A stretch of DNA of 64,000 nt from Moritella sp. (GCF_013215705.1 NZ_JABSQR010000033.1:1-64000); one strand, 5' to 3'; shown: positions 1 to 9,085, numbered from the stretch's first letter. Program-made: numbers and translations. Notes: a model not told the origin generated them from the sequence alone.

Positions 1-71
<71 letters not shown>

Positions 72-146
72 ACAATTCTATAATCAAGATTTCAATTAAC
101 TAAACGACTTACGTTGTTTCCGCTAACCCCTGTCTCGATGGCGGCT

Positions 147-174
147 ATAATACTTTTTTCCGAAAACTCTGCAA
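147..174 (-). promoter_or_regulatory. Promoter of tRNA-fMet with GC-rich discriminator
   Basis: On the minus strand TTGCAG (169-174) and TATTAT (147-152) are separated by 16 bases. They are followed at once by AGCCGCC, a GC-rich discriminator typical of stable-RNA promoters under stringent control. The predicted start near 140 gives a leader of about 70 bases. I found it by eye only. Confidence 0.55.
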
Positions 175-293
175 GTAAAATCTGCTCAGAATCACAATTC
201 AATGATAAAACTCTGAATTCCGTTCAGTTTAACGCCAATGAGATGACAAATAACACAAACCAATAGCGCGTTAATGTTGCTCTATCTAAAACA

Positions 294-1076
294 TTACTTT
301 AGTGCTGCCAGCTCTTGCTTCGCAAGCTTAGCGACCGAATCATTAGGGTAATCTTTAATCACCAATTTAAAATAACGTTTCGCTTCACTATTCGAACCGG
401 TTAACTTAGCAAGCTGGCCAAGTTTCTGTAATGAGTCGGCACGTTTATTAGATGCGGGATACTGAGTAACGATCTTTTCAAATTCAATTTTCGCTTCATC
501 ATTCTTGTTATTTTTACGTAACAATAGCCCTAACCAATAATGTGCATTCGCGGCTAGCTCAGATTCTGGATACGTTGAAATAAAACTTTGTAGCGCAGGA
601 ATAGCTTCATCATACTTACGCTCATTTTTGATCAATTTTATAGCGTAATTATAAGAATCTTTACCGGTTAAATTTACAGGCTGATTTGTAGCATTCAGAA
701 TACTAGCATTAGTTGCAACTGGCGTTACCGGTTTCGCGACAAGCGTAGTACGTATACGCTCAATATCATTGAGAATATCACGTTGTCGTTGTGTGATTTT
801 GCTCTGTTCTAGATTGCTTTCTTCGATAGCACCCTGCAAGTTCATTAATTCAATCGATAATTGATCAAGTCTTTGCTGAGTGTCTAATTGCGATCGGGTG
901 CGAGCTTGGAGGATATTCTCTATACGGGTAAGGCGTTGTTCAACGGAACGCGTTGCTTTGTTCGTTACCATCTGAGCACTTGCTGTTGCATCAAGTACCG
1001 TAGCGGGTGCCGCATGCCCCAAACCACTATAAAGAACGGCCATAATAATGGCCGTTTTAGTATTAATTCGAATCAA
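294..1076 (-). CDS. cpoB: CpoB (YbgF), periplasmic coordinator of cell-wall synthesis and Tol function
   Basis: This 260-residue protein has a signal peptide (about 1-22, ending GHAAPA), a predicted coiled coil (about 40-105) and C-terminal TPR repeats (about 135-260, with YPESELAANAHYWLG and YPASNKRADSLQKLG units). That is the usual CpoB layout. In E. coli CpoB links outer-membrane constriction by Tol-Pal with PBP1B-driven septal murein synthesis. It is the last gene of the tol-pal operon, starting 13 bases after the pal stop. The start is a TTG placed 9 bases after AAGGA. The next ATG (codon 12) would lose the charged start of the signal peptide, so TTG is preferred. Confidence 0.93.
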   Translation of the reverse strand: MIRINTKTAIIMAVLYSGLGHAAPATVLDATASAQMVTNKATRSVEQRLTRIENILQARTRSQLDTQQRLDQLSIELMNLQGAIEESNLEQSKITQRQRDILNDIERIRTTLVAKPVTPVATNASILNATNQPVNLTGKDSYNYAIKLIKNERKYDEAIPALQSFISTYPESELAANAHYWLGLLLRKNNKNDEAKIEFEKIVTQYPASNKRADSLQKLGQLAKLTGSNSEAKRYFKLVIKDYPNDSVAKLAKQELAALK

Positions 1077-1089
1077 GGTGACTAATCCT

Positions 1090-1674
1090 TTAGTAAACTA
1101 GCACTGCACGTCGATTTTGAGTGAATGCAGCATTCGTATGAGAAGTATCTACAGGTTTCTCTTCACCATAACTAACTGTTGAGATCTGGCTTGAAGAAAC
1201 ACCTAGATTGTTTAGATATTTAACAACAGCGTTAGCACGACGTTCGCCTAGTGCGATGTTATAACCTGGTGTACCACGTTCATCAGCATGACCTTCAATT
1301 AAAACTTTAACCGCAGGGTTATCAATTAAGAAGTTAGCGTGATCTTGTAATAATTCACCATATTCTGCAGTAACTGCTTGTTGATCAAAACCAAAGTAAA
1401 CAACATGGCGTTTACGTAGTTCATCCATCACCTGTTTTTTAACTTCTTCTACTGTTAAATTTTCAACTGAATCAATGCTTACATCAGTATCACTACCAAC
1501 AATAACATTCGAACCCGAACCAGTATTACCATTAGTCGTTGTATCACTTACTGTTTGTTGTGCAGAACTTTCAACGCCATCATTTGTAGTTGAATCTGTT
1601 GTTGAGCTACATGCAGCCAATGTCAGCATTGGTAACGCAATTACTAAACTTTTTAAGATTTTATTTAGTTGCAT
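1090..1674 (-). CDS. pal: Pal, peptidoglycan-associated outer-membrane lipoprotein
   Basis: This 194-residue lipoprotein has lipobox LAAC with Cys22. A Ser/Thr-rich linker (about 25-80) leads to an OmpA-like peptidoglycan-binding domain (about 90-194) with the conserved segments IEGHADERGTPGYN and GERRANAV. Pal is anchored in the outer membrane, binds peptidoglycan and interacts with TolB and TolA. It follows tolB by 19 bases in the tol operon. Length and order agree with the family. Confidence 0.97.
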   Translation of the reverse strand: MQLNKILKSLVIALPMLTLAACSSTTDSTTNDGVESSAQQTVSDTTTNGNTGSGSNVIVGSDTDVSIDSVENLTVEEVKKQVMDELRKRHVVYFGFDQQAVTAEYGELLQDHANFLIDNPAVKVLIEGHADERGTPGYNIALGERRANAVVKYLNNLGVSSSQISTVSYGEEKPVDTSHTNAAFTQNRRAVLVY

Positions 1675-1693
1675 TTCTTTTTCCTATCAATAA

Positions 1694-3064
1694 TTAATTC
1701 TTTTTAGATGTCAAGAAAGGTGACCAAGCTGGTGCTTTTACTTCTCCATCACTTGCCGGCAACACCGCTTTAAAACGTCCATCCATTGAGACTAGCGACA
1801 ATACCTGTTTTCCCTTAACAACCGTGCTATAAATCACCATACTGCCATTTGGCGCAATGCTTGGTGATTTATCAAGACGACCGTTAGTCAGTTTTTGAAC
1901 ATATCCATCAGACAAATCCTGCTTGGTTACACTATACTTGCCTTTTTGCAAACTGACCATAACTAAATTCTTACCATCTGGACTAATTGAAGGGTTCAAG
2001 TTTGCATTACCCTCAAAGGTAAGTCGTTTAATTTTCTTACTTTCTAAATTAATCTGATAGATCTGCGGACGACCACCGCGTTCAGAGGCAAATACAATCG
2101 ACTTACCATCAGGAGCCCAAGTTGCTTCGGTATCAATACCACGATTTTTAGTTAAGCGGTCGAGTTTTTTGGTCTTCAAATCGTAAACATATACATCTGC
2201 TTGACCTGATTTAGACAGTATCATCGACAACTTCGAGCCATCCGGTGAAAATACCGGTAAAATATTACTGCCTTTATACGGTTCGATTAGCTCACGTTTT
2301 TGTGTAACCAGATCATAAATCCAGATCTCATGTTTTTTGTCTTCCATACTCATGTAAGCAAGCTTTTTACCCGTCGGATCCCATGACGGTGACATCACTG
2401 GCTCCGTGGAACGGAATAATATATGTTGATTCATACCATCATAATCAGAGATTAATAACTTAAATGGGTATTTGTCATCATAATTAATCGCAACATAAGC
2501 AATCCGCGTTAAAAATGCACCCCGAGTACCCGTTAAGTTCTCAAAAATATAGTCGCTTAATCGATGTGAAATATGGCGAGGGCGGCGGGTCGAAAAATTA
2601 CCTTTCAAATTCAGTTTAATATGATCATTATTTAGAACTAACTGTTCATCAATTTTTTGTGGTGTTTGATTTTTAAAACCAGATAACACATTAATGAGTT
2701 GAAAATGGATCTGCAAACGGCCATCTTGTAGTGGTTTTATGGTACCAATTACAATCGCTTCGACACCGGTTTCTTTCCATGCTGCATAATCAACGGCAGT
2801 TTCTGTTGCTGGCGTTTGTGGCATCAATCTGCGTTCTAATGGTGAAAAACGACCACTGTTACGTAAATCGTCTGCGATAACACGGGCGAAATCCGTCATG
2901 TCTTTTGGTTTAGGCTGCACACCTAACCATTTAAACGGCACCACTGCGACAGGTCTGGCACTGTTGGTGCCTTCTGTAATGACAATTTCTAATGCCGCAT
3001 GCGCGATTTGTATCTGCATGAGACACACAATAAAGAAAGATAAAAATCGTTTAGTTATACTCAT
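1694..3064 (-). CDS. tolB: TolB, periplasmic beta-propeller of the Tol-Pal system
   Basis: This 456-residue protein has a signal peptide (about 1-23), a TolB N-terminal domain (about 25-160) and a six-bladed propeller (about 200-440). The propeller shows repeated S-P-D-G and W-x-P-D/T-G-K blade motifs such as FSPDGSKL and WAPDGKSIVF. TolB binds Pal and is released through TolA. Only one base separates the tolA stop from this ATG, so translational coupling is likely. E. coli TolB is about 430 residues. Confidence 0.97.
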   Translation of the reverse strand: MSITKRFLSFFIVCLMQIQIAHAALEIVITEGTNSARPVAVVPFKWLGVQPKPKDMTDFARVIADDLRNSGRFSPLERRLMPQTPATETAVDYAAWKETGVEAIVIGTIKPLQDGRLQIHFQLINVLSGFKNQTPQKIDEQLVLNNDHIKLNLKGNFSTRRPRHISHRLSDYIFENLTGTRGAFLTRIAYVAINYDDKYPFKLLISDYDGMNQHILFRSTEPVMSPSWDPTGKKLAYMSMEDKKHEIWIYDLVTQKRELIEPYKGSNILPVFSPDGSKLSMILSKSGQADVYVYDLKTKKLDRLTKNRGIDTEATWAPDGKSIVFASERGGRPQIYQINLESKKIKRLTFEGNANLNPSISPDGKNLVMVSLQKGKYSVTKQDLSDGYVQKLTNGRLDKSPSIAPNGSMVIYSTVVKGKQVLSLVSMDGRFKAVLPASDGEVKAPAWSPFLTSKKN

Positions 3065-3065
3065 A

Positions 3066-4124
3066 TTAAATCTCTGGTCTAAAAATCAAATTAATATTTT
3101 TAAGTTTTCTGGCAACTTCAGGATCTGTCGACATCGGCAAGCTACCGACCTTATTCACGGCGTTAACGCCAGCTCGACAAACGATGTTATCACCTTTGCC
3201 ACTGGTTACACTTAATACCAGACCGGAATCGGACAAACGAATATTAAGCGCACATGACTTACCTTTCATCGCATCACTGGTTAACATATTGCGTTGAATA
3301 GAGCTTTGAATTCGGGCTTGGTACTTATCAACTTCACTTAGTACTTCCTGCTGACGTACTGCATCAAGTTGCTGGATCTCACTTTCAAGTTCAGATGCAA
3401 ACTCGGCTTCAATTTGTTCTTGCATCAAGCGTTCCTCCCTGTCACGTTCAATTTTAGCTAAACGTCGGCGTTCTTTTTCGGCGGCTTTACGTTTTTTCTC
3501 AGCAACACGTTTCTTTTCAGTTTCCTGACGCTTACGTTCTTGCTTCGCTTCGTCTGCCTTTTTACGCTTATTTTCGGCAACAACGGCAGCTTGACGCTTA
3601 CGCTCTTTTTCTTCTGCTGCTTTACGTTTTTTATCCGCAGCGGCAGCGGCTTGTTCGGCTTTCTTGGTCGCTGCTTCGGCTTTTTTCCGTTCTTCAACCT
3701 TCTTCAAGCGGTGCTGCTCAGCTTTAAGCGCAGCGGCTTCGGCAAGTTTACGTTCAACTTCTTTTTCTGCACGCTTCGTTTCAGCACGTTTTGCCGCTTG
3801 TTCTGCTTTTCGCTGATCATTTTTTGCTTTTACAATGGCAGCTTCTTTCTGCCTGCGTTCTTCATTCAGCTTGTTAATACGATCTTCAGCTTGTTGTAAA
3901 CGTTGCTGTTCTTTTCGGCGTTTTTCTTGTTCCGTCCGTTTGATCCGATCAGCATGCTGCTTTACAGCTTGTTCACTCACAACCACTGCTTGGATCGTTT
4001 TCATCTTTGGCTGTGGTTTTAATGGTGCCGATGTGGCACTTAAACCAAGTAGCACGAGTAGAACGACATGTAATCCAACCGAAATAATAATAGCGACTGA
4101 GTACTTAGACTGATTATCCTTCAT
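3066..4124 (-). CDS. tolA: TolA, inner-membrane protein spanning the periplasm
   Basis: This 352-residue protein has one N-terminal membrane helix (about 9-31) and a very long Lys/Ala/Glu/Arg-rich helical domain (about 40-270). The C-terminal domain III (about 280-352) has the usual Cys pair (CALNIRLSD and IVCRAG). TolA carries proton-motive-force energy from TolQR to TolB-Pal. The repetitive middle produces spurious reading frames on both strands. The start ATG follows a short leader after tolR that contains a 10-base tandem repeat. Confidence 0.96.
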   Translation of the reverse strand: MKDNQSKYSVAIIISVGLHVVLLVLLGLSATSAPLKPQPKMKTIQAVVVSEQAVKQHADRIKRTEQEKRRKEQQRLQQAEDRINKLNEERRQKEAAIVKAKNDQRKAEQAAKRAETKRAEKEVERKLAEAAALKAEQHRLKKVEERKKAEAATKKAEQAAAAADKKRKAAEEKERKRQAAVVAENKRKKADEAKQERKRQETEKKRVAEKKRKAAEKERRRLAKIERDREERLMQEQIEAEFASELESEIQQLDAVRQQEVLSEVDKYQARIQSSIQRNMLTSDAMKGKSCALNIRLSDSGLVLSVTSGKGDNIVCRAGVNAVNKVGSLPMSTDPEVARKLKNINLIFRPEI

Positions 4125-4144
4125 CTTTATTTATACCCTACCCT

Positions 4145-4184
4145 ACTCTTAACAACTCTTAATGACTCTTAACTACTTTTAATG
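4145..4184. repeat. Four tandem 10-base repeats between tolR and tolA
   Basis: Four adjacent units read ACTCTTAACA, ACTCTTAATG, ACTCTTAACT and ACTTTTAATG. They fill most of the 63-base tolR-tolA gap. On the coding strand the units read as AGT-rich and TTAAGAGT motifs. No function can be assigned from the sequence. Confidence 0.85.
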
Positions 4185-4187
4185 TAA

Positions 4188-4613
4188 CTACTCTACTGGA
4201 TCTGTCATTAAACCAACAGAAGGTGCACCAGCCTGTTGTAGAACAACCATTAAACGGATCACTTGTGCATACGCCACAGAGCCATCCCCCTTTACGATAA
4301 CGGGTGTATCAGGTTGTAGTCTTAAATGGGCTGCAACTAACGTCGCTAAATCATCGGGCGACATAGGCGACTTATCACCGTCACCCACATCAAGATAATA
4401 TAAACCGTCTTTATCAACAGAAGCGACAATGGGTGGTTTACTGTCTTGTGATAACGCTTCGGCTTGAGCTTGTGGTAGATCCACAAGTACACCTTGAGTG
4501 ACTAATGGGGCTGTCACCATAAAAATAATAAGTAGCACCAACATCACATCAATATACGGTACTACGTTAATTTCTGCTACAGGTCGTCTGCGCTTACGTC
4601 GATAAGGCTGCAT
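4188..4613 (-). CDS. tolR: TolR, proton-channel partner of TolQ
   Basis: This 141-residue ExbD/TolR-family protein has a basic N terminus, one membrane helix (about 18-40) and a periplasmic domain. The essential membrane aspartate is present as D22 in the PYIDVMLVLLIIFM stretch. It begins 3 bases after the tolQ stop. With TolQ it forms the stator that couples proton flow to TolA motion. Confidence 0.97.
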   Translation of the reverse strand: MQPYRRKRRRPVAEINVVPYIDVMLVLLIIFMVTAPLVTQGVLVDLPQAQAEALSQDSKPPIVASVDKDGLYYLDVGDGDKSPMSPDDLATLVAAHLRLQPDTPVIVKGDGSVAYAQVIRLMVVLQQAGAPSVGLMTDPVE

Positions 4614-4616
4614 CGC

Positions 4617-5309
4617 TTAATCCTGTGTTTTTTTAGCCAAGGTCTGGCGATGTAAAATACTGGAAAATTCTTCCATGAAATTAGCGTAATTATTTTCAAT
4701 TCTCATCACTTGATCCGAAAATCGGTTATAAGCAATAACGGCTGGAATCGCGGCAAATAGACCCATAGCGGTGGCAATCAAGGCTTCGGCAATACCCGGT
4801 GCAACCATAGCTAAAGTGGCTTGCTGGACAGCACCTAACGCAATAAATGAGCTCATGATGCCCCATACCGTACCAAACAGACCGATATAAGGACTAATTG
4901 AGCCGATTGTAGCAAGATTATTTAAGTGAACTTCAAGGTCATCAACTTCACGGGATAAAGCAACCCGCATCGTACGGTAACTGCCATCCATGATCGCATC
5001 GGTATTATCTTGATCGGCATTATGGATACGCACATATTCTTTAAAACCAGCGTGGAAAATTAACTCCATACCCTGAATATTATTTTTTCGCGCTTCGCTT
5101 TCTTTATACAATTTAGATAAATCGATACCAGACCAAAATCTATCTTCAAATCGTTTCGACGCTTCATTGGCTTGCGTCAACGCTTTTGAGCGGTGAAAAA
5201 TCATTGCCCATGATGCTACGGACATGGAAAGCAGTATTAACATCACTGCTTTAACTAATATGCTAGCTTCCCAAAAAAGTTCAAAAAATGAAATATCAGC
5301 AGCTTCCAC
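4617..5309 (-). CDS. tolQ: TolQ, MotA/ExbB-family proton channel subunit
   Basis: This 230-residue protein has three membrane helices (about 15-38, 135-160 and 170-195). The conserved third-helix region reads GIAEALIATAMGLFAAIPAV. The family forms a pentamer around TolR in the inner membrane. The start codon is GTG, and the gene overlaps the end of ybgC by 14 bases, which suggests coupled translation. Length equals that of E. coli TolQ. Confidence 0.97.
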   Translation of the reverse strand: MEAADISFFELFWEASILVKAVMLILLSMSVASWAMIFHRSKALTQANEASKRFEDRFWSGIDLSKLYKESEARKNNIQGMELIFHAGFKEYVRIHNADQDNTDAIMDGSYRTMRVALSREVDDLEVHLNNLATIGSISPYIGLFGTVWGIMSSFIALGAVQQATLAMVAPGIAEALIATAMGLFAAIPAVIAYNRFSDQVMRIENNYANFMEEFSSILHRQTLAKKTQD

Positions 5310-5715
5310 TGGTTAGTTTCCTTATAATTTCTGTCGGCATCGCACAGGGTTTCTTATGAGACAATTGAATGCACGCCACTTTAACTGTTAATTCTGACAA
5401 TAATTTACCACTTTCATGATAAATACTCTGAGAAAAGACCAGAGATGCGCGTTTAAGTTCCTTAATATGTGATTTTATAATTAATAAATCATCCAGATAT
5501 GCCGGATAACGGTAATCGATGTCTATTTTTCGCACCACAAATGCAAGATCTTGTTGCAGTAATAATGCTTGTGAAAAGCCTTTATCACGTAACATTTCCG
5601 TTCTTGCGCGCTCTGCGTAGTTCAAATAATTACTGTGGTATACCACGCCACCAGCATCGGTATCTTCAAAATAAACGCGAGCCATAAACTCACTTTGTAT
5701 TATTTCATTTTGCAT
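5296..5715 (-). CDS. ybgC: YbgC, hotdog-fold acyl-CoA thioesterase of the tol operon
   Basis: This 4HBT thioesterase has the family motif YFEDTDAGGVVYHSNYLNYAERAR near the N terminus, including the catalytic aspartate of the EDTD segment. E. coli YbgC acts on acyl-CoAs and associates with the acyl carrier protein and phospholipid machinery. It is the first gene of the tol operon. I place the start at the ATG of MQNEII (139 residues). A GTG at 5739 would add eight residues that the family lacks. Neither start has a strong Shine-Dalgarno sequence. Confidence 0.93.
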   Translation of the reverse strand: MQNEIIQSEFMARVYFEDTDAGGVVYHSNYLNYAERARTEMLRDKGFSQALLLQQDLAFVVRKIDIDYRYPAYLDDLLIIKSHIKELKRASLVFSQSIYHESGKLLSELTVKVACIQLSHKKPCAMPTEIIRKLTSGSC

Positions 5716-5855
5716 TATTTTAAAGCCTACATCTCTCACGCTACAACTCGAATTTATACCGCAATAATCAAATAATTTAACGTTATAAGCTTATTAATAT
5801 ACCTGACAAAAATAAGATATGAAATTGATTTAATATGAAGATTACGTTTCTATGG

Positions 5856-6863
5856 CTATTTTTCTGGGTAATCAAAGCCCAAATGCAGATAAGCACGTGC
5901 TGTCGCGATACGCCCACGCGGTGTACGCTGTAAGAAACCTTGCTGAATGAGATACGGTTCAAGCACATCTTCAATGGTTTCACGTTCTTCACCGATTGCC
6001 GCAGCAACGTTATCTAATCCAACGGGACCACCTGAAAAAGTATCAATAATGGCGATTAACAATTTACGGTCCATGTAATCAAACCCACAAGTATCCACAT
6101 CAAGCATACTTAACGCCGCTGACGAGATCTCGGCATCTATATCGCCATTGTGTTTTACTTCGGCATAATCACGTACACGACGTAATAAGCGATTAGCAAT
6201 ACGTGGGGTACCGCGCGCACGTCTGGCTATTTCTAACGCTCCGGCACGATCCATATTCAAACCTAAACACGTCGCCGAGCGTAATACGATATCTTGTAAA
6301 TCTTCAACTTTATAAAATTCTAGGCGCTGGACAATACCAAAACGGTCGCGTAATGGCGATGTTAACGAACCCGCACGCGTCGTTGCACCGATGAGAGTAA
6401 AAGGCGGTAGATCAAGTTTAATCGAACGTGCAGACGGACCTTCACCAATCATAATATCTAATTGGTAATCTTCCATTGCTGGATATAAAATTTCTTCAAT
6501 TGACGGGTTCAAGCGATGTATTTCGTCAATAAATAATACGTCATTCGGTTCAAGGTTAGTCAGTAGCGCGGCAAGATCCCCTGCCTTCTCTAATACCGGT
6601 CCCGATGTGGTTTTAATGCTTACGCCCATTTCATTAGCGACAATATTCGCTAATGTGGTTTTACCTAATCCAGGAGGACCAAAAATCAATAAATGATCCA
6701 GTGCATCATCACGTCGCCTACTGGCTTCAATAAAAATTTCCATTTGACCACGTACGTGGTCCTGCCCTTGATAATCAGACAGCATTTTTGGTCGAATAGC
6801 ACGGTCTATGACTTCTTCTTCGCGGACGGTACCGCTAGAAATTAATCGATCAGCTTCAATCAC
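5856..6863 (-). CDS. ruvB: RuvB, Holliday-junction branch-migration ATPase
   Basis: This 335-residue AAA+ motor has Walker [10 protein letters not shown] (about 62-70), Walker [10 protein letters not shown], sensor segment GATTRAG and a C-terminal winged helix (about 255-335, [15 protein letters not shown]). The RuvB hexamers pump DNA through the RuvA-bound junction. It starts 16 bases after ruvA and shares its transcript. Confidence 0.98.
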   Translation of the reverse strand: MIEADRLISSGTVREEEVIDRAIRPKMLSDYQGQDHVRGQMEIFIEASRRRDDALDHLLIFGPPGLGKTTLANIVANEMGVSIKTTSGPVLEKAGDLAALLTNLEPNDVLFIDEIHRLNPSIEEILYPAMEDYQLDIMIGEGPSARSIKLDLPPFTLIGATTRAGSLTSPLRDRFGIVQRLEFYKVEDLQDIVLRSATCLGLNMDRAGALEIARRARGTPRIANRLLRRVRDYAEVKHNGDIDAEISSAALSMLDVDTCGFDYMDRKLLIAIIDTFSGGPVGLDNVAAAIGEERETIEDVLEPYLIQQGFLQRTPRGRIATARAYLHLGFDYPEK

Positions 6864-6879
6864 TAAAGTAACTTCCTAA

Positions 6880-7500
6880 TTAGTTCTGTAAGGTGGCACG
6901 TAATGACAGACGAATAATCTCTTCACAACTCATACTTGGCTGTGCAACTTGCTTGATCATCTTCGCGACTTGCGCAGGTTTATACCCTAAACCAACCAAG
7001 GCTTCTTCCGCTTCTTCAATCGCATTCGATGCCGTATTACCATAACCTTGTAATTGGGCTTTATCTGCTTCAGGGGTAAATAAATCTTGAGTCACCCAGT
7101 TTTTCAGGCGGTCACGCATTTCCACTAATAAACGTTCGGCGGTCTTTTTACCCACACCCGGTAACTTAATTAAGCTGTTGATATCATCGTGTTCAACACA
7201 GTGTGCAAACTGGTTTGCGGTCATACCAGATAGAATTGCTAATCCCAGTTTAGGGCCAACACCATTCACTTTAATCAATTCTCGGAACATTAAACGTTCC
7301 ATTTTATTATTAAAGCCGTAAAGTAATTGTGCATCTTCTCGAACCACAAAGTGGGTGTAAACGATCACTTCTTTATCCACATCGCCAAGCTCATAGAAGC
7401 AGCTCATCGGCAGTTTAATTTCATAACCGACACCATTCACGTCAAGTAAAATTTCGGGCGGTTGCTTTTCTAATAAAGTGCCACGTAAACGTCCAATCAC
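6880..7500 (-). CDS. ruvA: RuvA, Holliday-junction binding subunit
   Basis: This 206-residue protein has an OB-fold N terminus ([13 protein letters not shown]), two helix-hairpin-helix motifs ([13 protein letters not shown] and [13 protein letters not shown]) and a C-terminal RuvB-binding domain. It holds the Holliday junction in square-planar form. The start codon is GTG, matching the conserved family N terminus. A LexA-like box lies 55-74 bases upstream, so ruvAB may have their own SOS promoter in addition to read-through from ruvC. Confidence 0.97.
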   Translation of the reverse strand: MIGRLRGTLLEKQPPEILLDVNGVGYEIKLPMSCFYELGDVDKEVIVYTHFVVREDAQLLYGFNNKMERLMFRELIKVNGVGPKLGLAILSGMTANQFAHCVEHDDINSLIKLPGVGKKTAERLLVEMRDRLKNWVTQDLFTPEADKAQLQGYGNTASNAIEEAEEALVGLGYKPAQVAKMIKQVAQPSMSCEEIIRLSLRATLQN

Positions 7501-7554
7501 AATTATTTTCCAACATTTTTAAATACGAATATAATGCTGAGTAGCATAATAAAA

Positions 7555-7574
7555 TACTGGTTAAATATCCAGAT
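7555..7574 (-). promoter_or_regulatory. LexA-like SOS box upstream of ruvA
   Basis: The core CTGGTTAAATATCCAG (7557-7572) is CTG-N10-CAG with correct SOS-box spacing, and a TA precedes it. About 14 of 20 bases agree with the E. coli consensus, by my hand alignment. It lies in the 90-base ruvC-ruvA gap. E. coli ruvAB is LexA-controlled. Confidence 0.5.
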
Positions 7575-7590
7575 CAATTTCTTTTTTCGG

Positions 7591-8112
7591 TTAATTGTAA
7601 CGTCCGCGTGCAGTGCCTTTAACTTTACCTGCCATATTAATCAAGGTACGTAAACTCTGCGCATGACATAACGCTACGGCGAGTCCATCGGCAGCATCAG
7701 CTTGCGGCGTTCCTGGCAACTTAAGTAAATTCACCACCATTTGCTGGACTTGTTCTTTATCTGCACCACCGTGACCAACGACGGCTTGCTTGATCTGACG
7801 AGCGGTATATTCTCCGACCTCAAGATCATTAGATACCGCCGCAACAATCGCGGCACCACGAGCTTGACCCAGTTTTAATGCTGATGCTGCGTTCTTACCC
7901 ATAAATACATCTTCAATGGCAAATTTATCTGGTTGGAATTGGATTATAATTTCACATACCCCGGCATGGATTTGCTTTAAACGCTCGGGTAACGTATCGC
8001 CCGAGGTACGAATACAACCGCTGCCCAAATATTGAAATTTACCGTGTATATGCTGGATCACGCCATATCCAGTGATCCGCGAACCGGGATCAATACCAAG
8101 AATAATACTCAT
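7591..8112 (-). CDS. ruvC: RuvC, Holliday-junction resolvase
   Basis: This 173-residue RNase H-fold endonuclease has an N-terminal acidic residue in [14 protein letters not shown], the glutamate in FAIEDVFMG, and the C-terminal acidic pair in [13 protein letters not shown]. It cleaves junctions symmetrically after RuvAB positioning. In many gammaproteobacteria ruvC follows yebC and nudB. Those genes are absent here, and ruvC appears to start the operon from its own promoter. Confidence 0.97.
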   Translation of the reverse strand: MSIILGIDPGSRITGYGVIQHIHGKFQYLGSGCIRTSGDTLPERLKQIHAGVCEIIIQFQPDKFAIEDVFMGKNAASALKLGQARGAAIVAAVSNDLEVGEYTARQIKQAVVGHGGADKEQVQQMVVNLLKLPGTPQADAADGLAVALCHAQSLRTLINMAGKVKGTARGRYN

Positions 8113-8131
8113 AGTTTATTATCTTCAATTG

Positions 8132-8151
8132 TCATGTTTATAATTACAGTA
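8132..8151 (-). promoter_or_regulatory. LexA-like SOS box upstream of ruvC
   Basis: On the minus strand the site starts TACTGTAATTATAAACAT. It matches about 15 of 20 positions of the E. coli SOS consensus, with the left half perfect (TACTGT) and the right half degenerate (ACAT for ACAG). It lies 20-39 bases before the ruvC start, where bound LexA would block transcription. Confidence 0.5.
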
Positions 8152-8308
8152 TACCTGCACCTAAGCTTGAAACCTAAACCCAGTACCTAATCCATATTCC
8201 ATTAAAATAACGCGTATAAATTAAACAGTTAAAACCGCACGCCTTGACCTGATTATTCCACCATGGTGTAAAGAAGTGTATTTCAAATCATTTGCTCATA
8301 TTGATACA

Positions 8309-8336
8309 TTGTGAATAAACGTTAGCTTGCTATAAT
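8309..8336 (+). promoter_or_regulatory. Sigma70-type promoter of the glutaredoxin gene
   Basis: TTGTGA (8309-8314) and a perfect TATAAT (8331-8336) are separated by 16 bases. The predicted start near 8343 gives a leader of about 25 bases ending in GGGGCTAAA before the ATG at 8370. Confidence 0.6.
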
Positions 8337-8369
8337 GCGCGTTTTTATAATCAACCTTGTGGGGCTAAA

Positions 8370-8597
8370 ATGAAAAGAGTCGTATTATATACGCAGAAAA
8401 AGTGTCCAAATTGCGATTCGGCAAAGCGCTACTTAGATGAAAAGAAAATACCTTACCGTTTATGCAGTGTGAATGAACCACGCGGCAGTAAAGAATTAGC
8501 CGCGATAGGTGGCCGAGGGGTACCGACCCTTAAAATTGGTGACCAAGTACTGCGTGGTTTCTCAATTAAATCATTCGAAAATATGTATCGCGGTTAA
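8370..8597 (+). CDS. Small glutaredoxin-like thiol oxidoreductase
   Basis: This 75-residue thioredoxin-fold protein carries an N-terminal redox motif C12-P-N-C15 (YTQKKCPNC), the cis-proline segment RGVPTLKIGDQVLRGF and a C-terminal helix. The size and the CPNC motif fit the NrdH/glutaredoxin group rather than classic CPYC Grx1. No ribonucleotide reductase gene lies nearby, so NrdH is not supported. It likely reduces disulfides in the cytoplasm using glutathione or thioredoxin reductase. The gene is monocistronic with its own promoter. Confidence 0.85.
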   Translation: MKRVVLYTQKKCPNCDSAKRYLDEKKIPYRLCSVNEPRGSKELAAIGGRGVPTLKIGDQVLRGFSIKSFENMYRG

Positions 8598-8677
8598 ACT
8601 CGCGTACAGACCTGACTGTTATTATACTCTCGATGTTATTAACAGCAGCATTTAATCATTACCTATGGATATAAATC

Positions 8678-9085
8678 ATGAATAATCGTATTGCTCAGCT
8701 AGGACTTATCATCAGTTTACTGTTTTCTACCTTGGTAAACAGCGCAGACATCGACAGTATCGATCTTAAAGTCACCATGAAAGAGATGCGATTAGCGTAC
8801 ACTCAAGCAATGAAAGCAACATCAGCGGATGAATTTTCGACTCGCATTGATAAAATGAGTAAAATGCTTGCCGTAGCACAAAGCTATAACTTTTCACCTG
8901 AACGTGCAGAGATGTCAAATCAAGGTTTAGATAAAGTAGAATCAATATTGAACAGCATTCAACAAGCCGATATCACCGACGAAAATCTTGCCGTTGCGCA
9001 AGCTAAATTAGAAGACGTTGATAGCTTAAGAAAAGAATACCATAAGAAAAGTAAGCCTAGCATTTGGCAGCTCATCTTTGGTTAA
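8678..9085 (+). CDS. Cytochrome b562-family periplasmic protein
   Basis: This 135-residue protein has a signal peptide (about 1-23, NSA-DID) and an all-helical mature part. Two places match E. coli cytochrome b562: an early methionine in the first helix (DLKVTMKEM) and a C-terminal LRKEYHKK resembling the RNAYHQKY ligand helix. Both haem ligands (Met and His) appear conserved, and the Arg that can link the haem is also present. The likely role is soluble periplasmic electron transfer with b-type haem, partner unknown. Haem binding is inferred. Confidence 0.75.
   Translation: MNNRIAQLGLIISLLFSTLVNSADIDSIDLKVTMKEMRLAYTQAMKATSADEFSTRIDKMSKMLAVAQSYNFSPERAEMSNQGLDKVESILNSIQQADITDENLAVAQAKLEDVDSLRKEYHKKSKPSIWQLIFG

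Noticed and set aside
3540-3899. Open frames on the plus strand and in another minus frame across tolA
   Set aside because: They come from the Lys/Ala/Glu-rich repeat coding of tolA and have low-complexity Phe/Leu/Cys or Lys/Arg products with no ribosome site.
4145-4184. Tandem repeat as a CRISPR array
   Set aside because: The units are 10 bases and directly adjacent, with no spacers and no cas genes.
5783-6007. Minus-strand frame overlapping the end of ruvB
   Set aside because: It is out of frame with conserved RuvB residues and has no plausible product.
8370-8597. Assignment of the CPNC glutaredoxin as NrdH
   Set aside because: No nrdE, nrdF or nrdI gene is near, so only a general glutaredoxin-like call is supported.
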